A stretch of 64,000 nucleotides of DNA from NCBI RefSeq assembly GCF_010726955.1, contig NZ_AP022603.1, positions 806,001 through 870,000 on the forward strand, in the 5' to 3' direction. Below the pieces are notes generated by a model that saw only the letters and a list, made by a program, of their open reading frames with translations, did no database searches and was not told where the DNA came from. A program made the translations under genes and the position numbers. Below, in pieces: positions 51,556 to 63,129 of the stretch (its first letter is position 1; each line of letters opens with the position of its first letter). This DNA comes from Mycolicibacterium fallax. GTDB taxonomy: Bacteria > Actinomycetota > Actinomycetes > Mycobacteriales > Mycobacteriaceae.

Positions 51556-53766
51556 TTAACTCAGCAGGCGGTCCAGCGCGGTGGCGAACTCGGGGGAGTC
51601 CGACGCCGGCACCGCCGTGAAGCTGCCTCCGCTGATCTGCGCGACCGACTCCCAGGTCGGGCGGTCCGGATCGTCGCCGACGTTGATGACGTTGATCTGA
51701 ATCGGCTTGGCCGGGTCGACACTGCTGCGAACCAGCTCCTGCAGGCCCTCGGCGCCCAAGGACTGGTCGGTGTGCGGGCCGGAGGTGATCACCAGCACCG
51801 AGTTGACCTGACCGGGCTGGTAGGCGATCCGGGCCTCGTCGAGCACATTGCGCAGCGTGGTGAAGGACACCGCGCCACCGCCGGACGCCGACATCCCGTC
51901 CAGCGTGCCGATCAGGGTGTCACGCCGCGGTGCGCCGTCGACCTCGTCGGACAACGGCCCAACCGTCACCGCCGTCGTACTCGAGCCGCCGTCGAACGTC
52001 GTCAGACCCACCGACGACGCCGGGGACAACGCGCCCAACCGGGCATTCAACGCGCCCCTGACGGCGCCCAGATCCAGCGAACGGTCCAGCATGATCGAGG
52101 TGGTGGCACCGCCGGCCGGCGCGTCGAGGACATTGGCCAGCGTCGCGCGGGCGGCATCGTCGCCCACCGGCACCCGGTTGTCGATCGAGGCCCCGAAGTC
52201 CACCACGGTGCTGTCCGGGTTCGGCTGATCCTTGACCCGGAAACCGGCGTTGGCCAGTGCGGACTGACGGTCCGGGGCGGCCAGATAGCGCTCGAACTGG
52301 CTGGTGGCGCTCATCTGCTCGCCGGTCAGCCAATCACCCTTGAACTGCACGGCGGGGAAGTCGGCGACGGCGACCGGCCCGGGCGGCAGCCAGCCGGCCA
52401 GGCTCGCCCCCGGATCGGACAGGTCGGTCGCACGCTGGAACAGTCGCTGCTCGGTGGTGACGACGGCATGTACCGGCGCCGCCGCGGAATCCGTCGCGTC
52501 GAGCAGCGCGTCGAACGCGGTGTCCGCGGACTCGCCTGCCGCCTCCGGTTGCGCGGAGACCAGGGTGCGCACCCCGGCGGCCCCGCCGGCCGGGTCGGCG
52601 GCCGAGATCGCCTCGGCGGCCAGGAAGGCGGCATCGCTGTCGCCGATGACCGGCAGGGCCAGCCGCAGCGAACCCCAGCCGGGCAGGCCGAGCCCATCGA
52701 GCGAACCGGGGGCGGTCTGCAGGCCGGGCAGCGTCGACCAATTCTGGTCGCCGAGCTTTTCCTTCAGCTCGGGGCGCACCGCCAGCAGCACCGGCGAGCT
52801 GGCCAGCGACGTGCTGGAGGCGATCAGCTGCGGGCCGAGCGCGGCCTGCACCCGGGCCACCGACGCGGTACTGCCGGGGATCCACAGCGCGGGCTGGTCG
52901 CCCAGGTCGGCCGGCCACTCGCCGACCAAACCGGCGGTGACGGTGCGCGAGTCGGCGGGCAACACCGCGACGGCGGGGCAGTGGTCACCGACCGGGTCGG
53001 CCTCGGCGTTGAACTGTTCGGCGAATTCGGCGATCACCCCGGCGATGGCCGGGTCCGCGACGACGGCGACCTTGACGTCGCCCTCCAGGCAATTGCCGGC
53101 GGCCACGGTGTTGCGGTCGTCGAGCACCCCGGCGAAGAACCGCCACAGGATGAACACCCCAACCACCGCGACGACGGTGATCAGCGCGACCACCACGCCC
53201 CGGCTGACGCCGCGGCGGCCCTGGGTGACGATGCGGTGGCTGCCGGTCAGCTCGCCGTCGCTGCGGTGGCTGCGGGAGGCGACCGGCGCCGCGGCGGCCG
53301 CGCGGGTGTACTCGGGGGCCTCCGGGGTGCCGTCGGCGTAGTCGGAGTAGGTGTCGCCGGTGTCGGGGTAATCGGCGTAATCGTCATCGGAGTAGTCGCC
53401 GTCGGAGTAGTCATCGGCGTACTCGCCGGCAAAGTCGCCCTCGGCGTACTCCGCGGCGCCCCGGTCGCCGTAATCCCCGGCGTAGTCGACGTCGGCGGGA
53501 TCGTCCTCGCTGTCGTCGTCCTCGGCGGTGTAGTCCATCGAGCCGTCGTCGACGGCCCCGGCGTCATCCCAGCTCAGGTCCTCGCCGGACCGGGCCCAGT
53601 GCACCGCCTCATCGGACTCAGCCCACTCGGCGTCGTCGGGGGCGGTGAACTCCTCGCCGGGGGCGGCGAACTCGTCGCCGGGGGCTGCGAACTCCTCGCC
53701 GGGGGCGGTGAACTCGTCGCCGGGGGCGGTGGAGTCGTCATCGTCGGGAACGCTGTGCCTACCCAT
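51556..53766 (-). CDS. Membrane protein with solute-binding-like and VWA domains (Rv1836c type)
   Basis: 736 aa. Acidic disordered N-terminus of about 165 residues, with a repeated 8-aa unit of the type APGDEFTA and many DYSDGDYSDDDYAD runs. One transmembrane helix near 195-215 (GVVVALITVVAVVGVFILWR), then an extracytoplasmic solute-binding-like part (VKVAVVADPAIAGVIAEFAE) and a C-terminal VWA domain (SIMLDRSLDLGAVR, SVLVITSGPHTDQ). The VWA MIDAS is DXSXD-like (LDRSLD) rather than DXSXS. Conserved next to glcB in mycobacteria; function unknown, envelope-located. Confidence 0.85.
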   Translation of the reverse strand: MGRHSVPDDDDSTAPGDEFTAPGEEFAAPGDEFAAPGEEFTAPDDAEWAESDEAVHWARSGEDLSWDDAGAVDDGSMDYTAEDDDSEDDPADVDYAGDYGDRGAAEYAEGDFAGEYADDYSDGDYSDDDYADYPDTGDTYSDYADGTPEAPEYTRAAAAAPVASRSHRSDGELTGSHRIVTQGRRGVSRGVVVALITVVAVVGVFILWRFFAGVLDDRNTVAAGNCLEGDVKVAVVADPAIAGVIAEFAEQFNAEADPVGDHCPAVAVLPADSRTVTAGLVGEWPADLGDQPALWIPGSTASVARVQAALGPQLIASSTSLASSPVLLAVRPELKEKLGDQNWSTLPGLQTAPGSLDGLGLPGWGSLRLALPVIGDSDAAFLAAEAISAADPAGGAAGVRTLVSAQPEAAGESADTAFDALLDATDSAAAPVHAVVTTEQRLFQRATDLSDPGASLAGWLPPGPVAVADFPAVQFKGDWLTGEQMSATSQFERYLAAPDRQSALANAGFRVKDQPNPDSTVVDFGASIDNRVPVGDDAARATLANVLDAPAGGATTSIMLDRSLDLGAVRGALNARLGALSPASSVGLTTFDGGSSTTAVTVGPLSDEVDGAPRRDTLIGTLDGMSASGGGAVSFTTLRNVLDEARIAYQPGQVNSVLVITSGPHTDQSLGAEGLQELVRSSVDPAKPIQINVINVGDDPDRPTWESVAQISGGSFTAVPASDSPEFATALDRLLS

Positions 53767-53871
53767 AGAGATGCCTACCCATAGCCGTCCGTAACCTCTC
53801 CGTCGACCCCGTATTCAGAACATGCTGACCGCCCGGGCGGCGGACCCCCCACCGCCCGGCCAGCACCGAGT

Positions 53872-56067
53872 TTAGTTAGCGGCGTGCCGAGCCTTGAACT
53901 CGCGACGGCGTCGATGAAGGATCGGTTCGGTGTAGCCGTTGGGCTGCGCCGCGCCCTCCAGGATCAGCTCCTGGGCGGCCAGGAAGGCGATCGAGTCGTC
54001 GAAGTTCGGCGCCATCGGCAGGTAGGCCGGGTCGTCGGCGTTCTGCCGGTCGACGATCGGGGCCATCCGCTCCAGGCTGGCCCGGACGTCCTCGGCGGTG
54101 ATGACGCCGTGGCGCAGCCAGTTGGCCAGCAGCTGGCTGGAGATCCGCAGCGTGGCACGGTCCTCCATCAGGGCGATGTCGTGGATGTCGGGCACCTTCG
54201 AGCAGCCGACACCCTGGTCGATCCAGCGCACCACGTAGCCCAGGATGGACTGGCAGTTGTTGTCGATCTCCTCGTGGATGTCCTCCGGGGACCACTGCAG
54301 CGCCGAGGTGTCGACGACGGGGATCGTCAGCAGCTCGTCGAGGGTGGTGCGGCTCTTGCCGGCCAGCTCCTGCTGCACGGCGGCCACGTCGACCTGGTGG
54401 TAGTGCATGGCGTGCAGGGTGGCCGCGGTCGGCGACGGCACCCAGGCGGTGGTGGCACCGGCGCGCGGCTGGGCGCCCTTCTGCGCGACCATGTCGGCCA
54501 TCAGGTCCGGCATCGCCCACATGCCCTTGCCGATCTGCGCCTTGCCCGGCAGGCCGCAGGCCAGGCCGGTGTCGACGTTGCGGTCCTCGTAGGCCAGGAT
54601 CCACGGCTGCGTCTTCATCGCACCCTTGCGGATCATCGGGCCGGCCTCCATCGAGGTGTGAATCTCGTCGCCGGTGCGGTCCAGGAAGCCGGTGTTGATG
54701 AACGCGACCCGGTCGGAGGCGGCCTTGATGCACGCCTTCAGGTTGGCGCTGGTGCGCCGCTCCTCGTCCATGATGCCGATCTTCAGGGTGGCCTGCGGCA
54801 GCCCCAGAACGTCCTCCACCTGGCTGAAGAGCTTGGCGGCGAACGCGACCTCGTCGGGGCCGTGCATCTTCGGCTTCACGATGTAGATCGATCCGGTCCG
54901 GCTGTTGGTCAGCGGGCCGTTCTCCTCGGAGGCGGTCAGGCCGTGCAGCGCGATCAGGCTGGTGAACAGCGCGTCCTGGATGCCCTCGGGCACCTCGCGG
55001 CCGTCGGCGAAGACGATCGCGTCGTTGGTCATCAGGTGCCCGACGTTGCGGACGAACAGCAGGCTGCGGCCGGGCAGGGTGAACTCCTCGCCGTCCGGGC
55101 CGGTGTAGCTGCGGTCTTCGTTGAGCACCCGGGTGAAGGTGCGGTCGCCCTTGCTGACCTCCTCGGACAGGTCGCCCTTGTTCAGGCCGAGCCAGTTGCG
55201 GTAGCCGAGCACCTTGTCGGCGGCGTCGACCGCGGTGATCGAGTCCTCGAAGTCCATGATCGTGGTGACCGCGGACTCCAGCACCAGATCGGCGATGCCG
55301 GCGGCGTCGGTCGATCCGACCGCGGACTCCGGGTCGATGACGATCTCGATGTGCAGGCCGTGGTTGACCAGCAGCACCGTCGACGGCGAATCGGCCGCAC
55401 CGGTGTAGCCGGAGAACTGGGCGGCGTCGGCCAGCCCGGCGGCGCCGCCGTCGTCGAGGGTGATGCTCAGCGCGCCGTCGACGACCGCAAGGCCGGTGGC
55501 ACTGGACCACGAGCCGGATTCCAGCGGGGTGGAGTCGTCGAGGAAGGCGCGGGCGTAGGCAATGACCTTGTCGCCGCGAACCTTGTTGTAGCCCTTGCCC
55601 TTTTCCGCGCCGTCGGTCTCCGGGATGACGTCGGTGCCGTACAGCGCGTCATACAGCGAGCCCCAGCGGGCGTTGGCGGCGTTCAGCGCGAAGCGGGCGT
55701 TGAGGATCGGCACCACCAGCTGCGGGCCGCAGGTGGAGGTGATCTCGGCGTCGACACCGGCGGTGGTGACCGCGAAGTCCTCCGGCTCCGGCTGCAGGTA
55801 ACCGATCTCGGTGAGGAACTCCCGATAGGCCGCCGGATCGTGCTTGTCCAGCACGCGGTGCCGGTGCCACTTGTCGACCTGGGCCTGCAGCTCGTCCCGG
55901 CGGGCCAGCAGCGCCTCGTTCTCCGGGGTGAGGTCGACGACGACCTTGTCGACGCCGGCCCAGAAGCTGTCCGGATCCACGCCGGTCCCGGGCAGCGCCT
56001 CGTTGGTGATGAAATCGTGCAGTTCCTTGGCCACCTGCAGCGAGCCAACCTCGACGCGTTCAGTCAT
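53872..56067 (-). CDS. glcB: Malate synthase G
   Basis: 731 aa from ATG 56067 ([20 protein letters not shown]); a longer start at 56112 reads through promoter repeats. It condenses glyoxylate and acetyl-CoA to malate in the glyoxylate shunt. Landmarks: [20 protein letters not shown], loop [31 protein letters not shown], and [20 protein letters not shown], the segment carrying the catalytic aspartate in the family. The C-terminus ends about 10 residues earlier than in M. tuberculosis. Needed for growth on fatty acids or acetate. Confidence 0.96.
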   Translation of the reverse strand: MTERVEVGSLQVAKELHDFITNEALPGTGVDPDSFWAGVDKVVVDLTPENEALLARRDELQAQVDKWHRHRVLDKHDPAAYREFLTEIGYLQPEPEDFAVTTAGVDAEITSTCGPQLVVPILNARFALNAANARWGSLYDALYGTDVIPETDGAEKGKGYNKVRGDKVIAYARAFLDDSTPLESGSWSSATGLAVVDGALSITLDDGGAAGLADAAQFSGYTGAADSPSTVLLVNHGLHIEIVIDPESAVGSTDAAGIADLVLESAVTTIMDFEDSITAVDAADKVLGYRNWLGLNKGDLSEEVSKGDRTFTRVLNEDRSYTGPDGEEFTLPGRSLLFVRNVGHLMTNDAIVFADGREVPEGIQDALFTSLIALHGLTASEENGPLTNSRTGSIYIVKPKMHGPDEVAFAAKLFSQVEDVLGLPQATLKIGIMDEERRTSANLKACIKAASDRVAFINTGFLDRTGDEIHTSMEAGPMIRKGAMKTQPWILAYEDRNVDTGLACGLPGKAQIGKGMWAMPDLMADMVAQKGAQPRAGATTAWVPSPTAATLHAMHYHQVDVAAVQQELAGKSRTTLDELLTIPVVDTSALQWSPEDIHEEIDNNCQSILGYVVRWIDQGVGCSKVPDIHDIALMEDRATLRISSQLLANWLRHGVITAEDVRASLERMAPIVDRQNADDPAYLPMAPNFDDSIAFLAAQELILEGAAQPNGYTEPILHRRRREFKARHAAN

Positions 56068-56111
56068 CAGTCCCTCAGTCCTCGGTCTCGGCGATATCGG
56101 CAACCAATCCA

Positions 56112-56138
56112 TAATACCGGGCAGTAATACCGGGTATT
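56112..56138. promoter_or_regulatory. Repeat/palindrome upstream of glcB, possible operator
   Basis: TAATACCGGG occurs at 56112-56121 and 56125-56134, and AATACCGGGTATT (56126-56138) is a perfect palindrome. They lie 45-70 bp upstream of the glcB ATG, suited to a metabolic regulator; identity unknown. Confidence 0.45.
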
Positions 56139-56158
56139 GACAGCAGCGGGTCCAACCG

Positions 56159-56617
56159 CTAATCGGCGACCGGTTGGATGAAGTTGATCGCGCACCAGTC
56201 GGCCGGCCGATCGCCGGGGGAGTAAGACACCCGCAGCGTGCCGTCGGGGAACTCGGTGGCGATGTCGTCGAGGGCCCGGGTGGCGAACGCCCGGCCCTTG
56301 CCCTTGCCGTACCAGTTCGGGTCGTTGGGATCGATCGGCTCGCTGACCCGCGCCAGGGCCTGGTCCCAGCGGGTCACCGCCGCCGGGGCGTCGTCGCCGA
56401 AGCCGACCGATCGGTGGTAGGCGCGCAGGTCGCCGCGCAGCCGGATCGGGGTGTCGGTGCCGGCCGGGGTCCCGGTCAGGGTGCCGTCGGTGGCCTCGGC
56501 GCTCACCGAGGTCAGCCGCACCGTCGCCGGAGCGCAGTCCGGGTTGGCGACGGCGACCGGGATCGGGGTCAGGGCCGTCGCGGCGGCCAGCGTGGCCAGC
56601 ATGGCTGCTGCTTTCAT
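56159..56617 (-). CDS. Small secreted protein of unknown function
   Basis: 152 aa from the ATG at 56617 ([20 protein letters not shown]). Sec signal peptide, cleavage probably after VAVA. The mature part has a cysteine near each end ([17 protein letters not shown] ... [13 protein letters not shown]), likely a disulphide, and the repeated-tryptophan region [20 protein letters not shown]. Family not recognised; about 69 bp after the preceding gene on the same strand. Confidence 0.75.
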   Translation of the reverse strand: MKAAAMLATLAAATALTPIPVAVANPDCAPATVRLTSVSAEATDGTLTGTPAGTDTPIRLRGDLRAYHRSVGFGDDAPAAVTRWDQALARVSEPIDPNDPNWYGKGKGRAFATRALDDIATEFPDGTLRVSYSPGDRPADWCAINFIQPVAD

Positions 56618-56685
56618 GGGCGGCGACCTCCGATCGGGTGCGGGCGGCTCCATGATGTTCATCGCCGCGCACCGGGGTCGGCGTT

Positions 56686-57555
56686 TCAGGCGGGCTGGTG
56701 GGCGTCGGCCAGGGCCTGGCACTGCGCGGCGAGCCGGGCCCGCAGCCCGGCGGCCCGCTCGGCGATCTCGCCCTGCCGTCGCACATACTCGACGCGGCCT
56801 GCGGCGTCCTCCACCCGGACCGGTTCGACGCCGAGTTCGGCAAGGTCATAGGGGCTGGCGGCCATGTCGAGCAGCCGAGCGTCGGCGGCCAGCAGCAGGC
56901 AGTCCAACAGCAGCTCGGAGTCCACCAGCGGGCTCAGCTTGCCGGCCCATTTGTACAGATCCATGTTCGCGTGCAGGCAGCCGGGCTGCTCGTGCTCGAG
57001 TTGGGCCGGGCGGGTCAGCGCGATCTCATTGCGGCCGGTGGCGGCCCCGGTGAAGAACCGGTAGGCGTCGTAGTGGGTGCAGCGCAGCGGCATCGACTCC
57101 AGCACCGCGTCGGTGCCCGCTGCGCCCAGCCGCAGCGGCAGCCGGGCGTGCCGGGGTCGGGGGCTGCGATAGACCATCGCCCACTCGTGCATCCCGAAGC
57201 AGCCGTACCGGGCCGGCCGGGCGGCCGTCGCGGTCAGCAGCTGCCGGACGAAGCCCACGGTGCCCGCCCGGGCGGCCAGGTGATCCTCGGACACCCGGAC
57301 GCCGCCGGGCACCCGCCGGTAGCCGGTCAGCGCGGCGTACGCCAGGGCGGCCGGGCCGGTCAGGGTGACCCCGTAGCCGGGGTGCCAGCGCAGCAGCCGG
57401 CCGGGCCGCAGCGAGTAGTAGGTGAACAGGAAGTCCCACACCGGGTGGCGCTCACCGCGGCGCATCCGGGCCAGCTGGGGGCCCAGGAACTCCTCGGCGC
57501 GGGCCCGGTGCGCCTCGGCCCGGGCGGTCCAGATCGCCGGGGCGGGCTCAGACAC
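56686..57555 (-). CDS. Conserved protein, often annotated 3-methyladenine DNA glycosylase
   Basis: 289 aa, no signal or membrane segment. Typical opening RAEAHRARAEEFLGPQLARM, then HPVWDFLFTYYSLRPGRLLR, CFGMHEWAMVYRS and PGCLHANMDLYKWAGKL. Similar actinobacterial proteins are labelled 3-methyladenine DNA glycosylase, but I see no helix-hairpin-helix with a catalytic Asp, so the label is doubtful. Its start overlaps the CNNM gene stop by 8 bp. Confidence 0.7.
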   Translation of the reverse strand: MSEPAPAIWTARAEAHRARAEEFLGPQLARMRRGERHPVWDFLFTYYSLRPGRLLRWHPGYGVTLTGPAALAYAALTGYRRVPGGVRVSEDHLAARAGTVGFVRQLLTATAARPARYGCFGMHEWAMVYRSPRPRHARLPLRLGAAGTDAVLESMPLRCTHYDAYRFFTGAATGRNEIALTRPAQLEHEQPGCLHANMDLYKWAGKLSPLVDSELLLDCLLLAADARLLDMAASPYDLAELGVEPVRVEDAAGRVEYVRRQGEIAERAAGLRARLAAQCQALADAHQPA

Positions 57556-58603
57556 GGTGGGTTCCGTCGCGCACCGTCCCGACCAGGTCCTCCACCAGGT
57601 CCTCCAGCGTGACCAGGCCGACGACCTGGCCGGCGTCGGTGTCGTCGGTCAACAACGCCAGGTGGCTGTTGCTGCGGCGCATCCGGGACAGCGCGTCGGG
57701 CAGCGGCAGGCCGGCAGGCACCCGGGGCAGCGGACGCACCACCGACAACGGCACGACGGCGTCGGGGTCGGTCAGCGTCAGCACGTCCTTGATGTGCAGG
57801 TAGCCGATCAGGGTGTCGGCCTCGGACACCGGGAACCGGGAATAACCGGTCTCGGCCAGCGCCTGCTGGACCGCGGCGAACGTCGGGCCCAGGCCGGGGC
57901 CGGCGGCCGGCACCGCCCGGACGTCGGGCAGCGCCACCGCGACGTCGGCGGCGGCCCGCAGCCGGGTCGCCAGCGCCCGGGTCAGCCGGGTGTGTTCCTC
58001 GGCGTCGAGCAGTCCCTCGGACACCGACTCGGCGATCATCTCGCCGAGTTCGACGGTCGACACCGTCACCTCCAGCTCGTCTTTGGGCTCGATCCGCAGC
58101 GCCCGCAGGATGACGTTGGCGCACCAGTTGTAGAGCGCGATCAGCGGCCGGGCGGCCCGGACGTAGACCAGGTACACCGGCACCAGCAGCATCGCGGTGC
58201 GCTCCGGGCCGGCGATCGCGACGTTCTTGGGCACCATCTCCCCGAGCAGCACGTGCAGCGTCACCACGATGGCCAGCGCGACGATCATCGACACCGTGTG
58301 CAGCACCGCCTCGGGGGCGCCGACCAGCGCCAGCGGCCCCTCCAGCAGGTGCGCGACGGCCGGTTCGCCGACCCGGCCCAAAAGGATCGAGCAGATCGTG
58401 ATGCCCAGCTGCGCGCCGGCCAGCATCAGCGACAGCTGCTCGCCGGCCCGCAGCACCGTCACGGCCCGTTTCTTGCCCTGCTCGGCCAGTGCCTCCAGCC
58501 GGTCGCGGCGGGCCGAGATCAGCGCGAACTCGGCGCCGACGAAGAACGCGTTGGCGCCGAGCAGCGCCACCGCCAGGATCAGGCCGAGCAGGTCGGTGCC
58601 CAT
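57548..58603 (-). CDS. CNNM/CBS-domain membrane protein (Rv1841c type)
   Basis: 351 aa. DUF21/CNNM transmembrane region (LLGLILAVALLGANAFFVGA, LSLMLAGAQLGITICSILLG, VVTLHVLLGEMVPKN), then CBS domains (RFPVSEADTLIGYLHIKDVL, HLALLTDDTDAGQVVGLVTL). Ends right after the second CBS without a CorC/HlyC domain. Usually linked to magnesium or cobalt transport. The ATG shares one base with the stop of its paralogue. Confidence 0.9.
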   Translation of the reverse strand: MGTDLLGLILAVALLGANAFFVGAEFALISARRDRLEALAEQGKKRAVTVLRAGEQLSLMLAGAQLGITICSILLGRVGEPAVAHLLEGPLALVGAPEAVLHTVSMIVALAIVVTLHVLLGEMVPKNVAIAGPERTAMLLVPVYLVYVRAARPLIALYNWCANVILRALRIEPKDELEVTVSTVELGEMIAESVSEGLLDAEEHTRLTRALATRLRAAADVAVALPDVRAVPAAGPGLGPTFAAVQQALAETGYSRFPVSEADTLIGYLHIKDVLTLTDPDAVVPLSVVRPLPRVPAGLPLPDALSRMRRSNSHLALLTDDTDAGQVVGLVTLEDLVEDLVGTVRDGTHRV

Positions 58604-59979
58604 CAGTGCGCCTCCGGCTCGTCGGAGGCCCGCCGGGACCGCGGGCCCAGCTCGGAGAGCTCCAGCACGTCGATGCGCCTGCCGTCCATCGCGACGACGG
58701 TGGCCAGCCACATGATCGGGTCGTCGAAGTGCCCGTCCGGCTCGAACGCCGGCAGCTCGACCGACTCACCGGCCACCGGGAGGTGCCCGAGGGCGGTGAT
58801 CACCAGCCCGCCGATGGTCTCGTAGTGCTCGCTCTCGGGGGCCCGGTAGCCGGTGGCTGCGGCCACCTCGTCGATCCGCAGCAGCCCGGACACCTGCCAG
58901 CTGCCGTCGGTCTCCAGCACGTCGGGGCGGCGGTCGTCGTGCTCGTCGCGGACGTCGCCGACGATCTCTTCGATCAGGTCCTCGACGGTGACCATGCCCG
59001 CGGTGCCGCCGTACTCGTCGACCACCATCGCGGTCTGCAGCCCGTTGGCCCGAACCTGGGTCATCACCGCGTCGCCGTCCAGGGTGGCCGGCACCACCGG
59101 GACCGGTTGGGCCAGCCGGGCCAGCGGGGTCTGCGCCCGGTCGGCCGGGGCGATCTCGAAGACCTGCTTGACGTGCACGATGCCCACCGTCGCGTCGAGG
59201 TCGCCGTCGACGATGGGGAAGCGGGAGAACCCGGTCTCGCAGGCGGCGGTGACCAGGTCGGCGACGCTCTGGTCGGCGTCGAGGGTGACGATCTTGGAGC
59301 GCGGGGTCATCAGCTCCTCGGCGTCGAGCTCACCGAAGCGCAGCGACCGGTTCATCAGCGCGGCGGTGGCGGCGTCGATCGACCCGGCGTCGGCGGAGGT
59401 GCGCACCAGCGACACCAGCTCCTGCGGGGACCGGGCCGAACGCAGCTCCTCGGCCGGCTCGATGCCCATCCGGCGCACCACCCAGTTGGCGGCGCCGTTG
59501 GTGGCCTTGATGGCGGGGGTGAACAGCGCGGCGAAGAACAGCTGCGGGGCGGCGACCGCGCGGGCGGTCGGCGCCGGCAGCGCCACCGCGATGTTCTTCG
59601 GCACCAGCTCGCCGAACACCATCGACAGCGAGGTGGCGATGATCAGCGCCAGCGCCAGCGACAGGCCGCCGGACAGCCCCGGCGGCAGGTTGAGCAGATC
59701 CAGGATCGGCGCGATCATCCGGCCGACGACCGGCTCGGCCAGGTAGCCGGTGGCCAGGGTGGTGATGGAGATGCCGATCTGGGCGCCGGACAGCTGGAAG
59801 GACAGCGTGCGGTGTGCGCGCTGCACGAACTTGTCGGCGCGCCCGCCGGTGCGGGCGTTGGCGTCGACGGTGCTGCGTTCCAGAGCCGTCAGCGAGAACT
59901 CGGCGGCGACGAACAGTGCGGTGCCCGCGGTCAGCACCAGGATCGCCAGTACGCTCGCGGCGGTCAGCCAGCCGCTCAT
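58603..59979 (-). CDS. CNNM/CBS/CorC-type membrane protein (Rv1842c type)
   Basis: 458 aa. N-terminal CNNM domain ([54 protein letters not shown]), two CBS domains ([40 protein letters not shown]) and a C-terminal CorC_HlyC domain ([20 protein letters not shown]). The shared order suggests a heterodimer with the downstream paralogue. Confidence 0.92.
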   Translation of the reverse strand: MSGWLTAASVLAILVLTAGTALFVAAEFSLTALERSTVDANARTGGRADKFVQRAHRTLSFQLSGAQIGISITTLATGYLAEPVVGRMIAPILDLLNLPPGLSGGLSLALALIIATSLSMVFGELVPKNIAVALPAPTARAVAAPQLFFAALFTPAIKATNGAANWVVRRMGIEPAEELRSARSPQELVSLVRTSADAGSIDAATAALMNRSLRFGELDAEELMTPRSKIVTLDADQSVADLVTAACETGFSRFPIVDGDLDATVGIVHVKQVFEIAPADRAQTPLARLAQPVPVVPATLDGDAVMTQVRANGLQTAMVVDEYGGTAGMVTVEDLIEEIVGDVRDEHDDRRPDVLETDGSWQVSGLLRIDEVAAATGYRAPESEHYETIGGLVITALGHLPVAGESVELPAFEPDGHFDDPIMWLATVVAMDGRRIDVLELSELGPRSRRASDEPEAH

Positions 59980-60187
59980 CGCGCGACTCCGCGTCGTGCG
60001 CCGGGCCCGCAGCCCGGCCGACTAGAAGAGGGTTCCTCGGGTTCGGCGGCCTCACCGGGTGCCTGCGGCACGTTCTCCCTTTCGGCTGCGCGCACTTTTC
60101 CGGCGCGCGTGTGGTGTCAGCGAACTGCGGCGCCCGGACGGTGCCGCGAGGTTCCCATCGTAGCGGCGGGCCGGGCCGGTCACACGG

Positions 60188-61627
<1,440 letters not shown>

Positions 61628-63091
61628 TCAGGCCTGGACCTCGCTGCGGTCACCGCTCCACTGGGTGTGGAACCGGGCCGCCGGGTCGGCGTCGATCCGG
61701 CCGTAGGTGTGCGCGCCGAAGAAGTCCCGCTGCCCCTGGATCAGCGCCGCCGACAGCCGCGGGGTGCGCAGCCCGTCGTAGTAGGACAGCGCCGAGGCGA
61801 AGCCGGGCACCGGGATGCCCAGGGCGGTGGCGGTGATGACCACCCGCCGCCAGCTGTCGATGCCCTCCTCGATGGCGGCGGCGAAGTACGGCGCGGCGAT
61901 CAGCGTCGGCAGCTCCGGGTCGTCGTCGAAGGCCTCCTTGATCCGGTTCAGGAACTTCGCCCGGATGATGCAGCCGCCGCGCCAGATGGTGGCCAGATCA
62001 CCGGGTTTGACGTTCCAGCCGTACTCGTCGGAGCCGGCCTGGATCTGGTTGAAGCCCTGGGCGTAGGCGACGATCTTCGAGGCGTACAGCGCCCGCCGGA
62101 CGTCCTCGACGAAGGCGGCCGGGTCGGCGGGCCGCTCGCCCAGGGTGCCGGCCGACAACGGCGCGGCGGCCCGGCGCTGCGGCAGCGAGCCGGACAGCGC
62201 GCGGGCGAACACCGCCTCGGCGATGCCGGTCACCGGGACCCCGAGGTCCAGCGCCGAGATCACCGTCCAGCGGCCGGTGCCCTTCTGCCCGGCCTCGTCG
62301 ACGATCACGTCGACCAGCGGTTTGCCGGTCTTGGCGTCGACCTGGCGCAGCACCTCGGCGGTGATCTCGATCAGGTAGCTGTCCAGGTCGCCAGCGTTCC
62401 ACTCGGTGAACACCTCGGCCAGCTGTGCGGCGGTCATCCCGAGCCCGTCGCGCAGCAGCTGGTAGGCCTCGCCGATCAGCTGCATGTCGGAGTACTCGAT
62501 GCCGTTGTGCACCATCTTGACGAAGTGGCCTGCGCCGTCGGGGCCGATGTGGGTGCAGCACGGCACGCCGTCGACGTGCGCGGAGATCTCCTCCAGCAGC
62601 GGGCCGAGCGAGACATACGATTCGGCCGGCCCGCCGGGCATGATCGACGGGCCGTTGAGCGCGCCCTCCTCGCCGCCGGAGATGCCGGCACCGACGAAGT
62701 GCAGGCCGCGTTCCCGGATCGCCTTCTCCCGGCGGATGGTGTCGGTGAACAGCGAGTTGCCGCCGTCGATGATGATGTCGCCGGGCTCCATCGCGTCGGC
62801 GAGCTCATCGATGACCGCGTCGGTGGCCGCGCCGGCCTTGACCATGATCAGCACCCGGCGCGGGCGCTCCAGCGCGTCGAGGAACTCCGCGATGGTCTCG
62901 CTGCGCACGAAGGAGCCCTCGTCACCGTGCTCGGCCAGCAGCGCGTCGGTCTTGGCGATCGAGCGGTTGTGCAGCGCGACGGTGTAGCCGTGCCGGGCGA
63001 AGTTGCGGGCGATGTTGGAGCCCATCACCGCCAGGCCAGTGACGCCGATCTGGGCGGTTCCGGTGCGGCTGGTGCTCTCGGGTGCGGTCAT
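61628..63091 (-). CDS. gnd1: 6-phosphogluconate dehydrogenase (decarboxylating)
   Basis: 487 aa from the ATG at 63091 behind AAAGG. NADP-binding GVTGLAVMGSNIARNFARHG, signature DGGNSLFTDTIRRE, GAGISGGEEGALNGPSIMPG and KMVHNGIEYSDMQLI with the catalytic Lys and Glu, substrate loop GQKGTGRWT. Long (type I) form. Produces ribulose-5-phosphate and NADPH in the oxidative pentose phosphate pathway. Confidence 0.95.
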   Translation of the reverse strand: MTAPESTSRTGTAQIGVTGLAVMGSNIARNFARHGYTVALHNRSIAKTDALLAEHGDEGSFVRSETIAEFLDALERPRRVLIMVKAGAATDAVIDELADAMEPGDIIIDGGNSLFTDTIRREKAIRERGLHFVGAGISGGEEGALNGPSIMPGGPAESYVSLGPLLEEISAHVDGVPCCTHIGPDGAGHFVKMVHNGIEYSDMQLIGEAYQLLRDGLGMTAAQLAEVFTEWNAGDLDSYLIEITAEVLRQVDAKTGKPLVDVIVDEAGQKGTGRWTVISALDLGVPVTGIAEAVFARALSGSLPQRRAAAPLSAGTLGERPADPAAFVEDVRRALYASKIVAYAQGFNQIQAGSDEYGWNVKPGDLATIWRGGCIIRAKFLNRIKEAFDDDPELPTLIAAPYFAAAIEEGIDSWRRVVITATALGIPVPGFASALSYYDGLRTPRLSAALIQGQRDFFGAHTYGRIDADPAARFHTQWSGDRSEVQA

Positions 63092-63129
63092 CGGGCGCCT
63101 TTCGGGATTCGGTTGTGATTGGTGTTCGG

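Noticed and set aside
53600..53766. Regularly spaced repeats that could suggest a CRISPR array
   Set aside because: The repeats are contiguous in-frame codon repeats with no unique spacers, inside the N-terminus of the VWA protein. No CRISPR array was seen anywhere in the window.
53825..53845. Hairpin-like CCGCCCGGGCGG between glcB and the VWA gene
   Set aside because: Short self-complementary GC run with no U-tract, in a GC-rich region; not convincing as a terminator.
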